From contig NZ_PGEM01000076.1 of NCBI RefSeq assembly GCF_002934005.1, forward strand, positions 1 through 60,335: 60,335 nucleotides of DNA, in the 5' to 3' direction. A model generated the notes under the pieces. It did no database searches. It was given only the letters and a program-made list of their open reading frames with translations, and had not been told where the DNA came from. Position numbers and translations under genes: made by a program. Below are positions 26,624-35,885 of the stretch, piece by piece. This DNA is from Cuspidothrix issatschenkoi CHARLIE-1. GTDB taxonomy: Bacteria > Cyanobacteriota > Cyanobacteriia > Cyanobacteriales > Nostocaceae. Position 1 is the first letter of the stretch; each line of letters opens with the position of its first letter.

Positions 26624-26908
26624 TTACTCTTTTGGGGGTGCTACTCTTTCTCTAAAGAGTTTCCCAGCGGAAAACGCGGGAACTCTAGTCGCAGGAATTT
26701 CCATTTTTTCGTTCGTTTTGGGGTTACGTCCTTCGCGGGCTTTGCGTTCCCGTGATTCAAAAGAACCAAATCCCACCAAAGTCACCTTATCACCGGAAGA
26801 AACCGCCTCTACAATGGTTTCGATGGCAGCACTCAAAACAGCATCAGCTTGTTTTTTAGTAACGTTGGCCTTTTCCGCCACTGCATCAACTAATTCACCT
26901 TTGTTCAT
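26624..26908 (-). CDS. hup: DNA-binding protein HU
   Basis: 94-aa nucleoid protein. Full HU/IHF fold: MNKGELVDAVAEKANVTKKQ, the dimer-forming helices, GFGSFESRERKAREGRNP with the DNA-intercalating arm IPATRVPAFSAGK. Called HanA or HupB in Anabaena-type genomes. Single gene with its own upstream region; cobD follows and may be co-transcribed. Confidence 0.97.
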   Translation of the reverse strand: MNKGELVDAVAEKANVTKKQADAVLSAAIETIVEAVSSGDKVTLVGFGSFESRERKAREGRNPKTNEKMEIPATRVPAFSAGKLFRERVAPPKE

Positions 26909-27267
26909 ATCAAACTCCTAAAGTTTTACTAGAGATTCTTTAAAGATGCACTATAAGAACATCTTTACGTAAATCTCTGTTTGTACAACTACAAAAATCG
27001 TTCCTTGAGAGTATTTACACTCAAAATCGCCGTAAATCCCATTGACTCGACTTTTCAATGAATCATTCTAAGGCGTTGTAGCCCGAAGTGGATAGATGAA
27101 ACTATTAATTTATATAGATTTCAGGATTTTTAATGTTTTTTACCTCTTTTTTGTAATCAAAACTACCTATTTTTAGTAATAAATACTTAAATTGGTCATG
27201 GGTCATTGGTTATGAGGAAAATTTTTCCCTATACCTCCTTCCTACGCCCTGCTTCTTGCACTCTAAA
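26909..27267. other. Intergenic region upstream of hup
   Basis: About 360 bases. The hup promoter must lie at the left. I see no gene or clear repeat apart from 'ggtcatgggtcattgg' at 27194-27209. Confidence 0.5.
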
Positions 27268-27723
27268 CTATGAAGTCTCATTTTTGGTAGATTTTTGCCG
27301 GATATTTATGACTTTTCCTCTAGCTTTCAGAACTCTACGCAGTCGGTCAGGGCTTAAATATACCTGTCTTTCCGACGCTAGTTTTTTGGCCAGTTGTTTA
27401 GAGCTATATATTTGAGAGTCCTGAAATAAACAGTTTTCTAAATACTCTAAATCATCTTCTGAGTAACGTGGTTTGCCACCTCGGCCTGGGGCATCCCATA
27501 ATCCGGCTAAACCCATCTTTTCCCAGCGATGTAAGGTTTGACGGACTGTAGAAATTGCCCAGTTTAACCCTTGAGCAATTTGTTCGTTTTTTAACCCGCG
27601 AGCATTTAATAACAATACTTGAGCGCGGTCTTTAGTTCGTTGAGGAATATCCTTGGCTTTTCTCAACTCTTCAAGAGTTAATTTTTCCTCATCAGTTAAA
27701 ACAATTTTCAGTCTGCATCCCAT
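27268..27723 (-). pseudogene. IS630-family transposase, N-terminal half only
   Basis: 151 aa with the helix-turn-helix half of IS630 transposases: LTLEELRKAKDIPQRTKDRAQVLLL split over two helices, ISTVRQTLHRWEKMGLAGLWDAPGRG-type sequence, and YSSKQLAKKL. The DDE catalytic half that should follow, in the same frame or after a programmed shift, is missing: the sequence after the stop is unrelated. It is a remnant unless its partner was displaced. It could still bind DNA. Confidence 0.8.
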
Positions 27724-27739
27724 AAAACTTATTCTCTCA

Positions 27740-28006
27740 TTAATTTATGATTGTGTATACTGATCCGTATTCTTGTTTATACAATAAAATGAGTATATAA
27801 AAACACGGTAAACTCAGGTAAATTACAAAGACTAAATTGACTAGAGTATAGTCGCAAATCTTTTGGACAATAATGCTGAGCTTTTTAAGTATATCAACAT
27901 CTAAATAATTACCCAAGTTACTATTTATCTTTGTTGCTTGAGGTACTCTAAGTATATCTGTTGTTTTCGTATCTTCTGAAAATAAACTTGTTTCGACAAT
28001 ACACAT
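27740..28006 (-). CDS. Hypothetical small protein with one membrane segment
   Basis: 88-aa open frame, start MCIVETSLFSEDTKTTDIL. One hydrophobic stretch near the C-terminus (LVNLVFVIYLSLPCFYILILL). It sits 16 bases before the IS630 remnant on the same strand. No family recognised and no clear ribosome binding site. It may be non-coding. Confidence 0.3.
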   Translation of the reverse strand: MCIVETSLFSEDTKTTDILRVPQATKINSNLGNYLDVDILKKLSIIVQKICDYTLVNLVFVIYLSLPCFYILILLYKQEYGSVYTIIN

Positions 28007-28350
28007 AACTATTAATTATATTTTATATTTGGTAATCTAAGTCATAGCAAATTAAAACGATTTTGGTTAGGATTAAGATATACGATTGCTATTTGATTTT
28101 TGAACATATACGTATACTAGTACAGCACGGCGTAAATAAACCAACAATTATAAATCTCCCAAAAGCCTATACTGTGTTCGTTTTGACTTCCGCCCTGCGG
28201 TACTAGGTATTATCTACCCTAAAAGAGTTAGGTATTTTTCATAAATCATTGAGGATTTCTATATTCATGGAAATTAACCGTAGATGAAAAAAGATCAGCA
28301 CCAAAGATGATTATGTATTTCTAAATGTGACATTTGGATAATTCCTTATC

Positions 28351-28451
28351 AAAAAAAAAGGTTTGGCATAATCACCAAACCTCCATAATTGCTGTGCTTA
28401 ACAACGTACTTAACTAATTTAGTGATACTCTGATTACAGATCATCTTCCTA
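28351..28451 (-). ncRNA. Candidate small RNA, unit A of tandem array
   Basis: About 101 bases. Predicted 5' end TAGGAAGATGATC (28451). The 3' end is an intrinsic terminator: stem GGTTTGG/CCAAACC (28360-28366 with 28375-28381) followed by nine T. Upstream is a promoter-like TATACA five bases before the 5' end with TTATCA 16 bases further. Promoter and start align with unit B. No open reading frame. Confidence 0.6.
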
Positions 28452-28570
28452 AAGACTGTATACAAACTTCTCTAAATATGATAAGGCCGATTCAATATAT
28501 ATTATTCAAGTTCTATGAAACTTAATTGTAGTAATTATAAATGAAAAATTTCATAGCAATCTTAAAAATG

Positions 28571-28665
28571 AAAAAAGCTTGGTTGTGAGCCAAGCCTTTG
28601 TATATACCAGGTGTTTACCATATATAGTTACTTTAAACCCTTGGTTATTAGTATTCATCATCCTA
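28571..28665 (-). ncRNA. Candidate small RNA, unit B of tandem array
   Basis: About 95 bases. 5' TAGGATGATGAATAC; 3' terminator stem GCTTGG/CCAAGC (28577-28582 with 28590-28595) then six T. Upstream GTACACA matches unit A (CATATTT..AG..AA.TTTGTA.ACA shared). The 3' half shares ATGGTAAACAC.TGGTAT and GGCTTGGC with unit D. Confidence 0.6.
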
Positions 28666-28732
28666 TTAGGTGTGTACAAATTTCCTAAAATATGCTATGG
28701 CATAGTCAATTAGTATTTAATATCAGGCAAAT

Positions 28733-28830
28733 AAAAAAAGACCCTGAAATTATTTTCAGGGTACATACACGTTTTTCAGGCATTAATGTATTTAAGACTA
28801 GTCAATTTTAATCCAGATTTCTACTACCTA
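28733..28830 (-). ncRNA. Candidate small RNA, unit C of tandem array
   Basis: About 98 bases. 5' TAGGTAGTAGAAATC, the most divergent start; 3' terminator stem ACCCTGAAA/TTTCAGGGT (28741-28749 with 28754-28762) then seven T after one C. Confidence 0.5.
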
Positions 28831-28886
28831 AAGTAGAATTAAATCAGATATTTTGTGGATGAGCACATAAGAAGTTATATTAAATT

Positions 28887-29033
28887 AAGACTTACGCAAG
28901 AGTCACACCAAAAAATCTGTTGTAGGGTGCGTCAGACAGTATAAATCATGTAAATAACTAAATTCTTGATATCTGACGTGGTTGGTGAGCTTGTCGAACC
29001 ATACCCTACCAATGTGTCAGTTACGTAAGTCCT
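28887..29033. mobile_element. MITE copy inserted in the small RNA array
   Basis: 147 bp with ends AAGACTTACGCA and TACGTAAGTCCT. Interior differs from the 91-bp copies: it holds a 'tagggtgcgtcagac' repeat and a 'ggtgagcttgtcgaacc' small dispersed repeat. It separates units C and D. Confidence 0.75.
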
Positions 29034-29041
29034 GTAAATAT

Positions 29042-29135
29042 AAAAAAGGCTTGGTAAATAGCCAAGCCTATGGATACCAAGTGTTTACCATAACTGGTTA
29101 ATTTAGATTAATAGCAATGACAATTCATCTATCTA
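29042..29135 (-). ncRNA. Candidate small RNA, unit D of tandem array
   Basis: About 94 bases. 5' TAGATAGATGAATTG; 3' terminator stem GGCTTGG/CCAAGCC (29048-29054 with 29062-29068) then six T. TAGTAT lies in the -10 position. Its last 45 bases are close to those of unit B. Confidence 0.6.
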
Positions 29136-29173
29136 GAGAATACTATGTACTATAATTTATGAATTTTTATCAG

Positions 29174-29281
29174 AAAAAAGGTTTAGCATGAAGCTAAACC
29201 ATTATAGAAAGCAGTTATTCGACACACCAAAGTCAATTCAAATCTACTTTTACTACTTTGACATCTTCCTAGAGAGTGAAT
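29174..29281 (-). ncRNA. Candidate small RNA, unit E of tandem array
   Basis: About 108 bases. 5' TAGGAAGATGTC; 3' terminator stem GGTTTAGC/GCTAAACC (29180-29187 with 29193-29200) then six T. TAGATT is in the -10 position, but the region further upstream is replaced by an IS end starting at 29287. Confidence 0.55.
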
Positions 29282-29286
29282 CTAAT

Positions 29287-29325
29287 TAGGGTTTGCTGAA
29301 AAAGTTGTCTGTGAGGAGAGGGAAC
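29287..29325. repeat. Isolated IS end upstream of unit E
   Basis: TAGGGTTTGCTGAAAAAGTT and the following 19 bases match the reverse complement of 20505-20543, and its first part matches the end of the IS1182-like element at 46186. No transposase is next to it. Confidence 0.7.
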
Positions 29326-29641
29326 TCTTAACTGGGAACAGGGTAAAGAGGCAATATTTTGTGATAATGTTCAAAATTATGGCTTATTTCTTATGTATAG
29401 CAAGCTTTCCGAAATTTTTTGGACTTGATTTTGCATATTAGGTACTGAAAAACCGAAATGATTCTTAACTTCTTAAAAGAAGAAAGCAGAATGATTATTA
29501 GCCTTATTAAAAAATTAGAAAATTAAAGATTTTTTCCCCTGTTCCCCGCTCCCTCTTACCCAATTAGTAATTTAGGATAACAAGTACCGAAGAACCGAAA
29601 ATAAAGCAATGATTGCTCATTATTTAACCCAACCTACAAAA
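29326..29641. other. Intergenic region downstream of mfd
   Basis: About 315 bases with low-complexity phrases such as 'gggaacagggtaaag' and 'tcccctgttccccgctccc'. No gene and no convincing terminator for mfd seen. Confidence 0.5.
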
Positions 29642-32600
29642 TCAAACTAAAGTAGTTTCTGCAATTGCCCCTTGCATTTTCATGAAAGTATCTATTAAAG
29701 TTTGCAATTGTTGATCTGCTTTAAAGACTCCTAAACCTCTTGCTGTTACTTTTCCAGGAGAATAAACAAAACGGGTTTTCATGTTGGAAGCAAGGTTTTC
29801 TGCTAATAGATTCCATGCAGGTTCTTCCATTGGTGTTTCTAAAACAATGTGCTGTTTATTCTCTGGTTTAATACGGCTAAATCCCAGATTTTTGGCTAAT
29901 TGTTTTAGTTCCATCACGCGCAATAATTGATTTGCAGGTACCGGTATAGTCCCATATCTATCAGTCCATTCCGCAGCAATTTGTTTTAATTCATATTTTG
30001 ATTTTGCTGTAGCAACAGCGCGGTAAGCACTCATCTTTTGATCAGGATCGGTAATATAGGTTGAAGGAATAAATGCGGTAAGATTAAGGTCAATTTGTGT
30101 ATCTTCAACTTTGGGTATTTCTTGACCTCTAATTTCTCGAATTGCTTCTTCTAACATTTCCATATATAAGTCAAATCCAATTGCATCCATTTGACCAGAT
30201 TGTTCTGCACCTAGCAAGTTTCCTACACCGCGAATTTCCATATCTCGCATTGCTAATTGATATCCAGAACCAAGTTGTGTAAATTCTTGAATTGCCCTTA
30301 ATCTTTGTCTGGCTGCATCGGATAATTCTCTTTGTTTAGGGTAAAATAACCATGCGTGTGCCTGTATTCCGGCACGTCCTACCCGACCACGTAATTGATA
30401 TAATTGAGATAAACCAAAACGGTGGGCATCTTCAATTAATATTGTATTGACTCGCGGAATATCTAAACCAGATTCAATAATTGTTGTACAAACAAGAATA
30501 TCAGCGTCATTATTGCCGAAAGTCAGCATGGTTGATTCTAACTCGCTTTCGTCCATTTGACCATGAGCGATCGCAAATCTTCCTCCTGGTATCATCTCTC
30601 GCAATTTTGTTGTTGTTTCCTCAATTCCTTCAACTCTGGGAACTACATAAAATACTTGTCCACCTCGATCTAATTCTTGACGAATTGCACTTCTGACAAT
30701 ATCAGAATTTAAAGGTGCGAGATGAGTTTGAATTGGTCTTCTGGTGGGAGGTGGAGTGGTAATTAAACTCATTTCCCGAATTCCTGATAATGACATATAT
30801 AAGGTTCTGGGAATAGGAGTTGCCGAAAGAGTGAGAACATCAACTTGGGTTTTGAGACTTTTGATTTTTTCCTTTTGATTAACTCCAAATCTTTGTTCTT
30901 CGTCAATTACCAAAAGTCCTAAATCCTTAAATTGCACACCTTTTCCTAATAATTGATGTGTTCCGACAACTATATCTAATTCTCCCGTTGCGAGACGCTT
31001 TTGAATATTGCGTTTTTCTTCCGCACTACGAAAACGATTTAGTAAACCCACATTCACAGGATAGGGTGCAAACCGTTCTTTAATTGTATGATAATGCTGT
31101 TGCGTTAAAATTGTTGTTGGTGCTAAAAGTGCCACTTGCTTTCCTGCGGTGACAGCTTTAAAAATCGCCCGAATTGCAACTTCTGTTTTGCCAAAACCCA
31201 CATCTCCACATACTAACCTGTCCATCGGTCTTTCACTTTCCATATCCCGTTTCACATCTTGTACGGCTTTTAGTTGATCTGTGGTAGGTTGATAGGGGAA
31301 AGAATCTTCCATTTCTTCTTGCCAAGGCATATCCTGGGGATAGGAAAAACCTTGTTGTTGAGAACGTGCGGCATACAGTTTTAACAAATCTACTGCTAAT
31401 TTTTTAATGGCTTTGCGAACTTTATTTTTAGTATTTTCCCAAGCCTTTCCGGTCATTTTATGAAGTTCTGGAGGTTTATCTGCATTAGTTCTAAATCGAG
31501 ATAAAGAACCAACTTGATCAGCAGCAACTCTTAATAAACCATCTGCATATTGCACAACTAAATAATCACGGGTTTCATCATTAATTGTTAAACTTTCTAA
31601 TTTGACAAATTTACCAATTCCATGACTACGATGAACTACAAAATCTCCTTGACGTAATTTATTAGGATCAACTTGTTTAGATGTGGCTTGACGACGTTTA
31701 CGGACATAGCCAAAATTAGCTAAGGAATGTTGTCCATAAAATTCTCTATCGGTGACAATTACTAACCGAAAAGAAGGTAAAATAAACCCTTCTAATTCTG
31801 CCAAACCGGAATATTTAAGAGCGATGGGGATATGATTAATTTGTAGTTTATCAATAGCTTGATAATCGCGGGGATTAGGGATAAACTGGGCAGGACAATC
31901 ATGTTCTTGCAGCAGAGAAACAGAACGGGAAGGTTGAGCCGAAATTATCCAAACCGCAAAATTGCGTTCCCTCTCCTTTCTAATTGTTTCCCCTAACTTG
32001 GCAAATTGATGGGGTGTAACAGGTAAAGGTCTACTCCCTAAATTCAGACCACTATTTTCTTCTGATAATTCCGATAAATATAACTTTTTAAAATTACTAA
32101 TTTCTGCTATACACTCATCAAAATTGCGATGGATTTTAGGTAATTCAACTGATAAATGTACGGGCGAAGCATTTGCAGAACTATTTTTTGTGACTACCGA
32201 TAAGTTATCTTCCAAATGCTTCGCCCCTAATGACCACTGACTTTGAGCATTTTCCACCCAGCGATCGCTATGAGCATAACATTGTTCTGGTTCATCAATG
32301 GCAACAAGGGTATTTTGTGGTAAATAGTCCAGTAATGAAGCGGGTTTTGTAAAAGCTAACCCCAAAAATCGCCGACTTCCTTCGGAATTACCTAGCAAAG
32401 GGGGGAAAGTGTCAGCATCTAATGCTGTATTATCTTTCAGCCCATCTAAAACAATTGGTGCAAAACTTGTGGGGGTGAGGGTAAGTTTTCCTACCTTATC
32501 CAAGGCTGAACGCTGGGTGGCGGGGTCAAATTCCCGAATTTGTTCAATTTCGTCGCCAAACCATTCCAAGCGCACAGGTAACTCGGAGGACACCGGAAAC

Positions 32601-33181
32601 ACATCCACAATATCCCCCCGTCTACTCCATTGTCCTTCCGTTTCCACCAGGGGAACTCGTTCATATCCCAAAATCGTGATTTTTTCTCCAAACCCATCCA
32701 AATCAAATCCCATCCCCTTTTCTAAAGTGACACAAAATGATTTAAACGCCTCCGGTGGTGGCAAATGTGGCTGCAACGCCCCCACCGTCGCAATTATCGC
32801 CGTTCTTTGTTTTGGCAACTGACCACTGACAACTGACGACTGACCATTAACCAAATCTGCTAAAACCTGCATTTGACCCCAACTCAACTCATTTTCAGGG
32901 TCAAAAGGTTCATAGGGAGAAGCTTCGGAAGTGGGGTAAAAGTGGACAGTTTTCCATCCCATGGCTTCCATCTGGGCGAAAACCCGGCCAGCTTCCTCTA
33001 AAGTAGCACAAAATACACACAGATCCTGATCTTCATAACTTGCTAATGCTGAAGCTACCAGTCCCTTGGGGAGACGAGAAATACCATTTAACCGCAATTC
33101 CTGCTGTTTGTTGAGTTTAGTAATGAGTTCTGCGGTGAGAGGAGATCGCGCCAAAGCACGTACAATAGAAGAAAAGGCCAT
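29642..33181 (-). CDS. mfd: Transcription-repair coupling factor Mfd
   Basis: Removes RNA polymerase stalled at DNA lesions and recruits UvrA. The start [16 protein letters not shown] (33179-33181) gives 1179 aa; an upstream start adds 13 unrelated residues. UvrB-like N-terminal domain, then the RNA-polymerase-interacting CarD-like domain ([15 protein letters not shown], about 500). The RecG-like motor has Walker [13 protein letters not shown] (about 650), DEEQ box [20 protein letters not shown] and QLRGRVGR. The C-terminal TRCF domain is present. A short insert [15 protein letters not shown] at about residue 110-124 is encoded by a heptamer repeat. Otherwise complete. Confidence 0.97.
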   Translation of the reverse strand: MAFSSIVRALARSPLTAELITKLNKQQELRLNGISRLPKGLVASALASYEDQDLCVFCATLEEAGRVFAQMEAMGWKTVHFYPTSEASPYEPFDPENELSWGQMQVLADLVNGQSSVVSGQLPKQRTAIIATVGALQPHLPPPEAFKSFCVTLEKGMGFDLDGFGEKITILGYERVPLVETEGQWSRRGDIVDVFPVSSELPVRLEWFGDEIEQIREFDPATQRSALDKVGKLTLTPTSFAPIVLDGLKDNTALDADTFPPLLGNSEGSRRFLGLAFTKPASLLDYLPQNTLVAIDEPEQCYAHSDRWVENAQSQWSLGAKHLEDNLSVVTKNSSANASPVHLSVELPKIHRNFDECIAEISNFKKLYLSELSEENSGLNLGSRPLPVTPHQFAKLGETIRKERERNFAVWIISAQPSRSVSLLQEHDCPAQFIPNPRDYQAIDKLQINHIPIALKYSGLAELEGFILPSFRLVIVTDREFYGQHSLANFGYVRKRRQATSKQVDPNKLRQGDFVVHRSHGIGKFVKLESLTINDETRDYLVVQYADGLLRVAADQVGSLSRFRTNADKPPELHKMTGKAWENTKNKVRKAIKKLAVDLLKLYAARSQQQGFSYPQDMPWQEEMEDSFPYQPTTDQLKAVQDVKRDMESERPMDRLVCGDVGFGKTEVAIRAIFKAVTAGKQVALLAPTTILTQQHYHTIKERFAPYPVNVGLLNRFRSAEEKRNIQKRLATGELDIVVGTHQLLGKGVQFKDLGLLVIDEEQRFGVNQKEKIKSLKTQVDVLTLSATPIPRTLYMSLSGIREMSLITTPPPTRRPIQTHLAPLNSDIVRSAIRQELDRGGQVFYVVPRVEGIEETTTKLREMIPGGRFAIAHGQMDESELESTMLTFGNNDADILVCTTIIESGLDIPRVNTILIEDAHRFGLSQLYQLRGRVGRAGIQAHAWLFYPKQRELSDAARQRLRAIQEFTQLGSGYQLAMRDMEIRGVGNLLGAEQSGQMDAIGFDLYMEMLEEAIREIRGQEIPKVEDTQIDLNLTAFIPSTYITDPDQKMSAYRAVATAKSKYELKQIAAEWTDRYGTIPVPANQLLRVMELKQLAKNLGFSRIKPENKQHIVLETPMEEPAWNLLAENLASNMKTRFVYSPGKVTARGLGVFKADQQLQTLIDTFMKMQGAIAETTLV
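32817..32851. repeat. Heptamer-type repeat inside mfd coding sequence
   Basis: Consecutive 'aactgac/cactgac/aactgac/gactgac' units. On the coding strand they read GTCAGTC-like repeats and encode VVSGQL-type residues in frame. The same repeat type is non-coding at 44428-44462 and 49103-49149. Confidence 0.75.
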
Positions 33182-33451
33182 AAGTTTTACGTTAAAAAAG
33201 GAAGTCGCTAGTGATGTCAAAATCTAAAAGCAGTTTATATCAACTATTTTAAAAGTTTTAATCCTACTCTTGACCATGAATGCCCAAGAATAAACCATAA
33301 CGGCTAATAGACAAAAAAATATAACTATGACTTTGTATATAGTCAAAGTATTTAGATAATCACCTAAAATACTGGATACTAATAAAATGTGTAAATAAAC
33401 TAGATTGCCAACCTCTGTATAATTTTACTCTTTATACCAGCAATTTTAAAA

Positions 33452-34765
33452 ATGTCTTCCATCAGTTTTGAGCTTTTAACAATTTTAGTCCTAATTTTTG
33501 CCAACGGTTTATTTTCGATGTCGGAGATGGCCGTAGTTTCCGCCCGGAAAGTCAGACTACAGCAGTTAGCCAACCAAGGAGATGTCAATGCTAGGGCTGC
33601 ATTAAAACTCGCCGAATCGCCCAACCATTTTTTATCTATCGTCCAGGTGGGGATTACACTCATTAATATTCTTAATGGTGTCTTTGGTGGTGCGACCATT
33701 GCCAGAAGATTAGAAGATTATGTCAAGCTAGTTCCAATTTTAGCTAATTATAGTAATGCGATCGCCTTTGGCATAGTGGTTTTACTCATTACCTATTTTT
33801 CCTTAATTGTCGGTGAACTCGTCCCCAAACGTCTGGCTTTAAATAACCCCGAAAAAATTGCTGCTTTTGTGGCTATCCCCATGCGGGCCTTAGCAAAAAT
33901 AGCCTCACCTATAGTTTATCTTTTGAGTGCATCGACAGATTTAGTATTAAGAGTTTTGGGAATTACCCCTTCAGAAGAACCCCAAGTCACGGAAGAAGAA
34001 ATTAAAATTTTAATCGAACAAGGGACAGAAGCGGGAACTTTTGAAGAAGCCGAACAAGACATGGTAGAAAGAGTATTCCGGTTAGGCGATCGCCCCGTTA
34101 CCTACTTAATGACACCCCGCCCTGATATAGTTTGGTTAGACTTGGACGACTCCCCTGAAGAAAATCGCCACAAAATGGTAGAAAGTGGTTATTCTCGCTA
34201 TCCTGTTTGTCAAGAAGGATTAGATAATGTTCTGGGTATTATTCCTGTCACAGATTTATTAGCTAGAAGTTTACGCAATGAATCTTTTGATCTGACTCTA
34301 GGATTACGTCAACCGGTATTTGTTCCTGAAAGTACACGCGGTTTAAAAGTTTTGGAATTATTCAAACAAACCATCACACACATGGCTTTAGTGGTAGATG
34401 AATATGGTGTCATTCAAGGCTTAGTTACCCTCAATGATATCATGAGTGAAATAGTTGGGGATGTTCCCGCAGAACCAGGACAAGAAGAACCCCAAGCAGT
34501 ACAAAGAGAAGATGGTTCTTGGTTAGTAGATGGAATGTTAGGAATAGAAGAGTTTTTAGAACTTTTTGATCTCGAAGAATTAGAAACTGAAGAAAGAGGA
34601 AATTATCAAACATTGGGCGGTTTTGTTATCACCCATTTAGGACGTATTCCCGCCGCCGCCGATCATTTTGAATGGGATGGTATGCGGTTTGAAGTTATGG
34701 ATATGGACGGAAATCGGGTTGATAAGGTGCTAGTAGTACCGAAGGTAATTAGTAATGACAATTAG
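33452..34765 (+). CDS. CNNM/CorC-type membrane protein (DUF21, CBS pair, CorC_HlyC domain)
   Basis: 437 aa. N-terminal DUF21 membrane domain with about four helices (LLTILVLIFANGLFSMSEMA, about 5-25; GVFGGATIARRL; VGELVPKRLALNNPE), then two CBS domains (VTYLMTPRPDIVWLD, about 205; THMALVVDEYGVIQGLVTLNDIM, about 307), then a C-terminal CorC_HlyC domain (about 350-430). The family is linked to Mg2+/Co2+ efflux or tolerance and is often called hemolysin-like. No operon partner. Confidence 0.9.
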   Translation: MSSISFELLTILVLIFANGLFSMSEMAVVSARKVRLQQLANQGDVNARAALKLAESPNHFLSIVQVGITLINILNGVFGGATIARRLEDYVKLVPILANYSNAIAFGIVVLLITYFSLIVGELVPKRLALNNPEKIAAFVAIPMRALAKIASPIVYLLSASTDLVLRVLGITPSEEPQVTEEEIKILIEQGTEAGTFEEAEQDMVERVFRLGDRPVTYLMTPRPDIVWLDLDDSPEENRHKMVESGYSRYPVCQEGLDNVLGIIPVTDLLARSLRNESFDLTLGLRQPVFVPESTRGLKVLELFKQTITHMALVVDEYGVIQGLVTLNDIMSEIVGDVPAEPGQEEPQAVQREDGSWLVDGMLGIEEFLELFDLEELETEERGNYQTLGGFVITHLGRIPAAADHFEWDGMRFEVMDMDGNRVDKVLVVPKVISNDN

Positions 34766-34908
34766 CAATGAAGTAAGGAGCTTAGAATGAAGAGCATTTT
34801 TTTATCTACATAAAAGGAGTGGGGGATCTTATCGCCTCACCTCAATTCTTGCCAAAATATTAGTAAAATTTAGCTATAATAATGCACAGCGAAAGATGCA
34901 GGTGACTT

Positions 34909-35514
34909 ATGGTTCAAGCATTAACAAAACCATTAACATTGGAAGAATTTATTATCCAATATGGTAATAACCCCCACTATGAACTTGCAGATGGGGAACT
35001 GATTGATATCGAACCAACTGGACCTCATGAAACTGTTGGGGGTAAAATAGCTACTCACATAGGTATTACTATAACTGCCCAAAAACTTCCTTGGTTTATT
35101 CCTCGTACCTGTCTAATCCGTCCTTTCGCAGAAGCAGCCACAGCCCGCCGTCCTGATGTTGTAGTATTAGATGAAACTGTGCTGCACCATGAACCTTTTT
35201 GGGAACATGAACCAGTTATTGCTTTAGGACAATCAATTAAATTAGTAGTTGAAGTTGTTAGCACAAACTGGGAAACAGATTATGCACGTAAAGTTGAAGA
35301 ATACGCTTTATTAGGAATTCCTGAATATTGGATTGTTGATTATCGGGGGTTAGGTGGTGTTGTTTTTATTGGTAAACCAAAACAGCCAACATTTACAGTT
35401 TGTCAATTAATTGGTGAAGATTACAACCAGCAAAAATATCGGTTAGGTGAGTTTATTAAATCTCATATTTTACCTAGTCTGCAACTGCGTCTTGATGATG
35501 TTATGCCAAGGTAA
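34909..35514 (+). CDS. Uma2 family endonuclease-fold protein
   Basis: 201-aa protein of the Uma2 (DUF820) group, PD-(D/E)xK fold, very numerous in cyanobacteria. Motifs: LEEFI..... YELADGELIDIEPTG (about 9-40), RRPDVVVLDE (about 80), and the catalytic strand LVVEVVSTNWETDYARKVEEYALLGIPEYWIVD (about 115-145, interrupted here only by writing). The E-V-V and K residues are present. Cellular role is unknown; a mobile or defence-related origin has been suggested for the family. Single gene. Confidence 0.88.
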   Translation: MVQALTKPLTLEEFIIQYGNNPHYELADGELIDIEPTGPHETVGGKIATHIGITITAQKLPWFIPRTCLIRPFAEAATARRPDVVVLDETVLHHEPFWEHEPVIALGQSIKLVVEVVSTNWETDYARKVEEYALLGIPEYWIVDYRGLGGVVFIGKPKQPTFTVCQLIGEDYNQQKYRLGEFIKSHILPSLQLRLDDVMPR

Positions 35515-35563
35515 ATGTTAGTTGGGAATGAAATTTTTAGCTGAATTAATGGAATTTTTCAAT

Positions 35564-35770
35564 TCAGTGAGGTACAATAACCTCCTCCTCTGTTATGGGG
35601 ACTAATTTTCCCATAAAATCACCATAGGTATATTCAGGATGAAATACTGTTTTGATGACATTAGGAGAAGTATTAATTAACCCTAATCTGGTAATAATTG
35701 TATGTTCAATTTTGAAACTTTTACCAGTACCAGAACAACTAAATAATATTTTTTGGATAGGGCTTTTCAT
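35564..35770 (-). pseudogene. Fragment of an McrB-like AAA restriction ATPase
   Basis: 68 aa: IQKILFSCSGTGKSFKIEH followed by TVFHPEYTYGDFMGKLVPI. This matches the Walker A region and the FHPEYTYGDFxGxLxP segment of McrB-type GTPase/ATPase proteins. Walker A has lost one residue (CSGTGKS in place of a GxPGTGKS form), and the rest of the protein is missing on both sides. It appears to be a relic of a modification-dependent restriction system. Confidence 0.65.
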
Positions 35771-35885
35771 AAATACATCAAAGTTAGTTTCTAAAATTTT
35801 ACTTTGATTAGTTAAAATGGATCACAAATCTGATATTTCTTTAAAAGTCAGTGATGAATTTTACTTTTCTCCCTTACCTTTTACC

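Noticed and set aside
27206-27415. Plus-strand frame over the IS630 remnant
   Set aside because: Shadow of the minus-strand transposase frame, with no homology of its own.
28351-29200. The five hairpins as a simple REP array
   Set aside because: Stem sequences differ, T runs are all on the same side, and each has a related start about 100 bases upstream; this fits separate transcripts better than a REP cluster.
32409-32822. Plus-strand frame of 137 codons inside mfd
   Set aside because: Antisense shadow of a well-conserved mfd region.
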